Below are positions 44,715 to 45,204 of a stretch of 45,204 nt of DNA, in pieces. The DNA is from DATJGS01 sp035494735 (lineage in GTDB: Bacteria > Eisenbacteria > RBG-16-71-46). The number at the start of each line of letters is the position of its first letter. Position 1 is the stretch's first letter. Location of the stretch: positions 1-45,204 of the forward strand of contig DATJGS010000020.1 in the NCBI GenBank assembly GCA_035494735.1, given 5' to 3'. The notes under the pieces are model-generated. The model saw only the letters and a program-made list of their open reading frames with translations. It did not search any database and was not told the origin of the DNA. A program made the translations under genes and the position numbers.

Positions 44715-45204
44715 CTAGCGGTGCGAACCCTTCGTGAAGAATGGCCGGGGCACGACGCGCGCCTTGAGGCGCGCCTCGCCGGCGCAGATGTCGAGCGCGG
44801 TGTCGTTCGCCGCGAACGCGCTCTCGACGTAGCCCATGCCGATCGGGCGTTCCAGGCTCGGGCTGAACGTGCCGCTCGTCACCACGCCGATCGTCTTGCC
44901 GCCGACCTCGATCGGCATGTCGTGGCGCGGCACGCGGCGCCCTTCCAGCAGGAAGCCGACGAGCTTGCGCCCGAGTCCCGCCGCCTTCTGCGCGACGAGC
45001 GTGTCGCGACCCACGAACTCCGGCTTCTTCAGCTTCACCGTCCAACCGAGGCCCGCTTCCAGCGGCGACGTCGTGTCGGTGATGTCGTTGCCGTAGAGCA
45101 TGTACGCCATCTCGAGCCGCAGCGTGTCGCGCGCGCCCAAGCCCACGGGCTCCAGGCCATGCGGCTTGCCCGCGGACATCAGTCCGTTCCACACGCGCGC
45201 CGCG
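44715..45204 (-). CDS. gcvT: Glycine cleavage system T protein (5' end outside window)
   Basis: The frame is open to the window edge and covers the C-terminal 163 residues of aminomethyltransferase: GLEPVGLGARDTLRLEMAYM, LYGNDITDTTSPLEAGLGW, PEFVGRDTL and VTSGTFSPSLERPIGMGYVE. The N-terminal folate-binding part is outside the window. It uses THF to make methylene-THF from the H-protein intermediate. A 101-base gap separates it from gcvH; I see no terminator or riboswitch in it. Confidence 0.96.
   Translation of the reverse strand, partial: AARVWNGLMSAGKPHGLEPVGLGARDTLRLEMAYMLYGNDITDTTSPLEAGLGWTVKLKKPEFVGRDTLVAQKAAGLGRKLVGFLLEGRRVPRHDMPIEVGGKTIGVVTSGTFSPSLERPIGMGYVESAFAANDTALDICAGEARLKARVVPRPFFTKGSHR

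Overview
The window is chromosomal DNA from a very GC-rich bacterium. Start codons are often GTG, genes are packed into long operons (almost all on the minus strand) with ATGA, GTGA and TGATG overlaps, and I see no rRNA, tRNA, insertion sequence, phage module or CRISPR array. Several traits point to an FCB-superphylum or candidate-phylum lineage such as Eisenbacteria: a 31-residue bS22/AURKAIP1-type ribosomal peptide, a DUF6754-type membrane protein, and a compact microcompartment locus. This placement is inference, not proof.

Layout. 1-8303: the end of a cyclophilin gene (+), a terminator, then a five-gene minus-strand operon (S55/SpoIVB-type protease, exported propeller/Ig-like protein, GT-C membrane glycosyltransferase, M28-type peptidase, PPC-domain protein). 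8304-8482: a divergent promoter region in which both genes seem to be leaderless. 8483-11627 (+): a fused homocysteine methyltransferase/methylenetetrahydrofolate reductase, a small four-helix membrane protein, and a membrane protein with HEAT-like repeats. 11641-15218 (-): mutS and an upstream SPOR/TPR-type exported protein. 15298-22939 (-): a housekeeping run, fmdB-like, HU, bS22-like, RNase R-like, PilZ, aroA, cmk, plsC and rpsA, ending at a clear terminator.

22999-26602 (-): a seven-gene bacterial microcompartment (BMC) operon with two BMC-H, three BMC-P, one tandem-domain BMC-T and one CoA-acylating aldehyde dehydrogenase carrying an N-terminal encapsulation-type helix. No signature enzyme that would make the aldehyde is present, nor a phosphotransacylase or alcohol dehydrogenase. 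It is flanked by about 580 bases with no recognisable gene. 27186-33982 (-): a LipM-like acyltransferase followed by a complete oligopeptide/dipeptide-type ABC importer.

34053-45204 (-): the most unusual region. A glycine cleavage set (gcvT, gcvH, gcvPA, gcvPB) runs by overlap or near-overlap into a small PH-like membrane protein, a small unknown protein, a MutL/GlmL-type ASKHA ATPase and a protein that looks like a barrel-sandwich/KOW protein. Next, with its own promoter and terminator, lies a four-gene membrane cluster (DUF6754-type protein with an FnIII domain, a six-helix protein probably starting at CTG, a membrane-anchored protein with a large outside domain, and another six-helix protein). 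No B12-dependent mutase, the usual partner of GlmL, is in the window. I propose that the ASKHA protein and the membrane proteins form one uncharacterised envelope-associated system.
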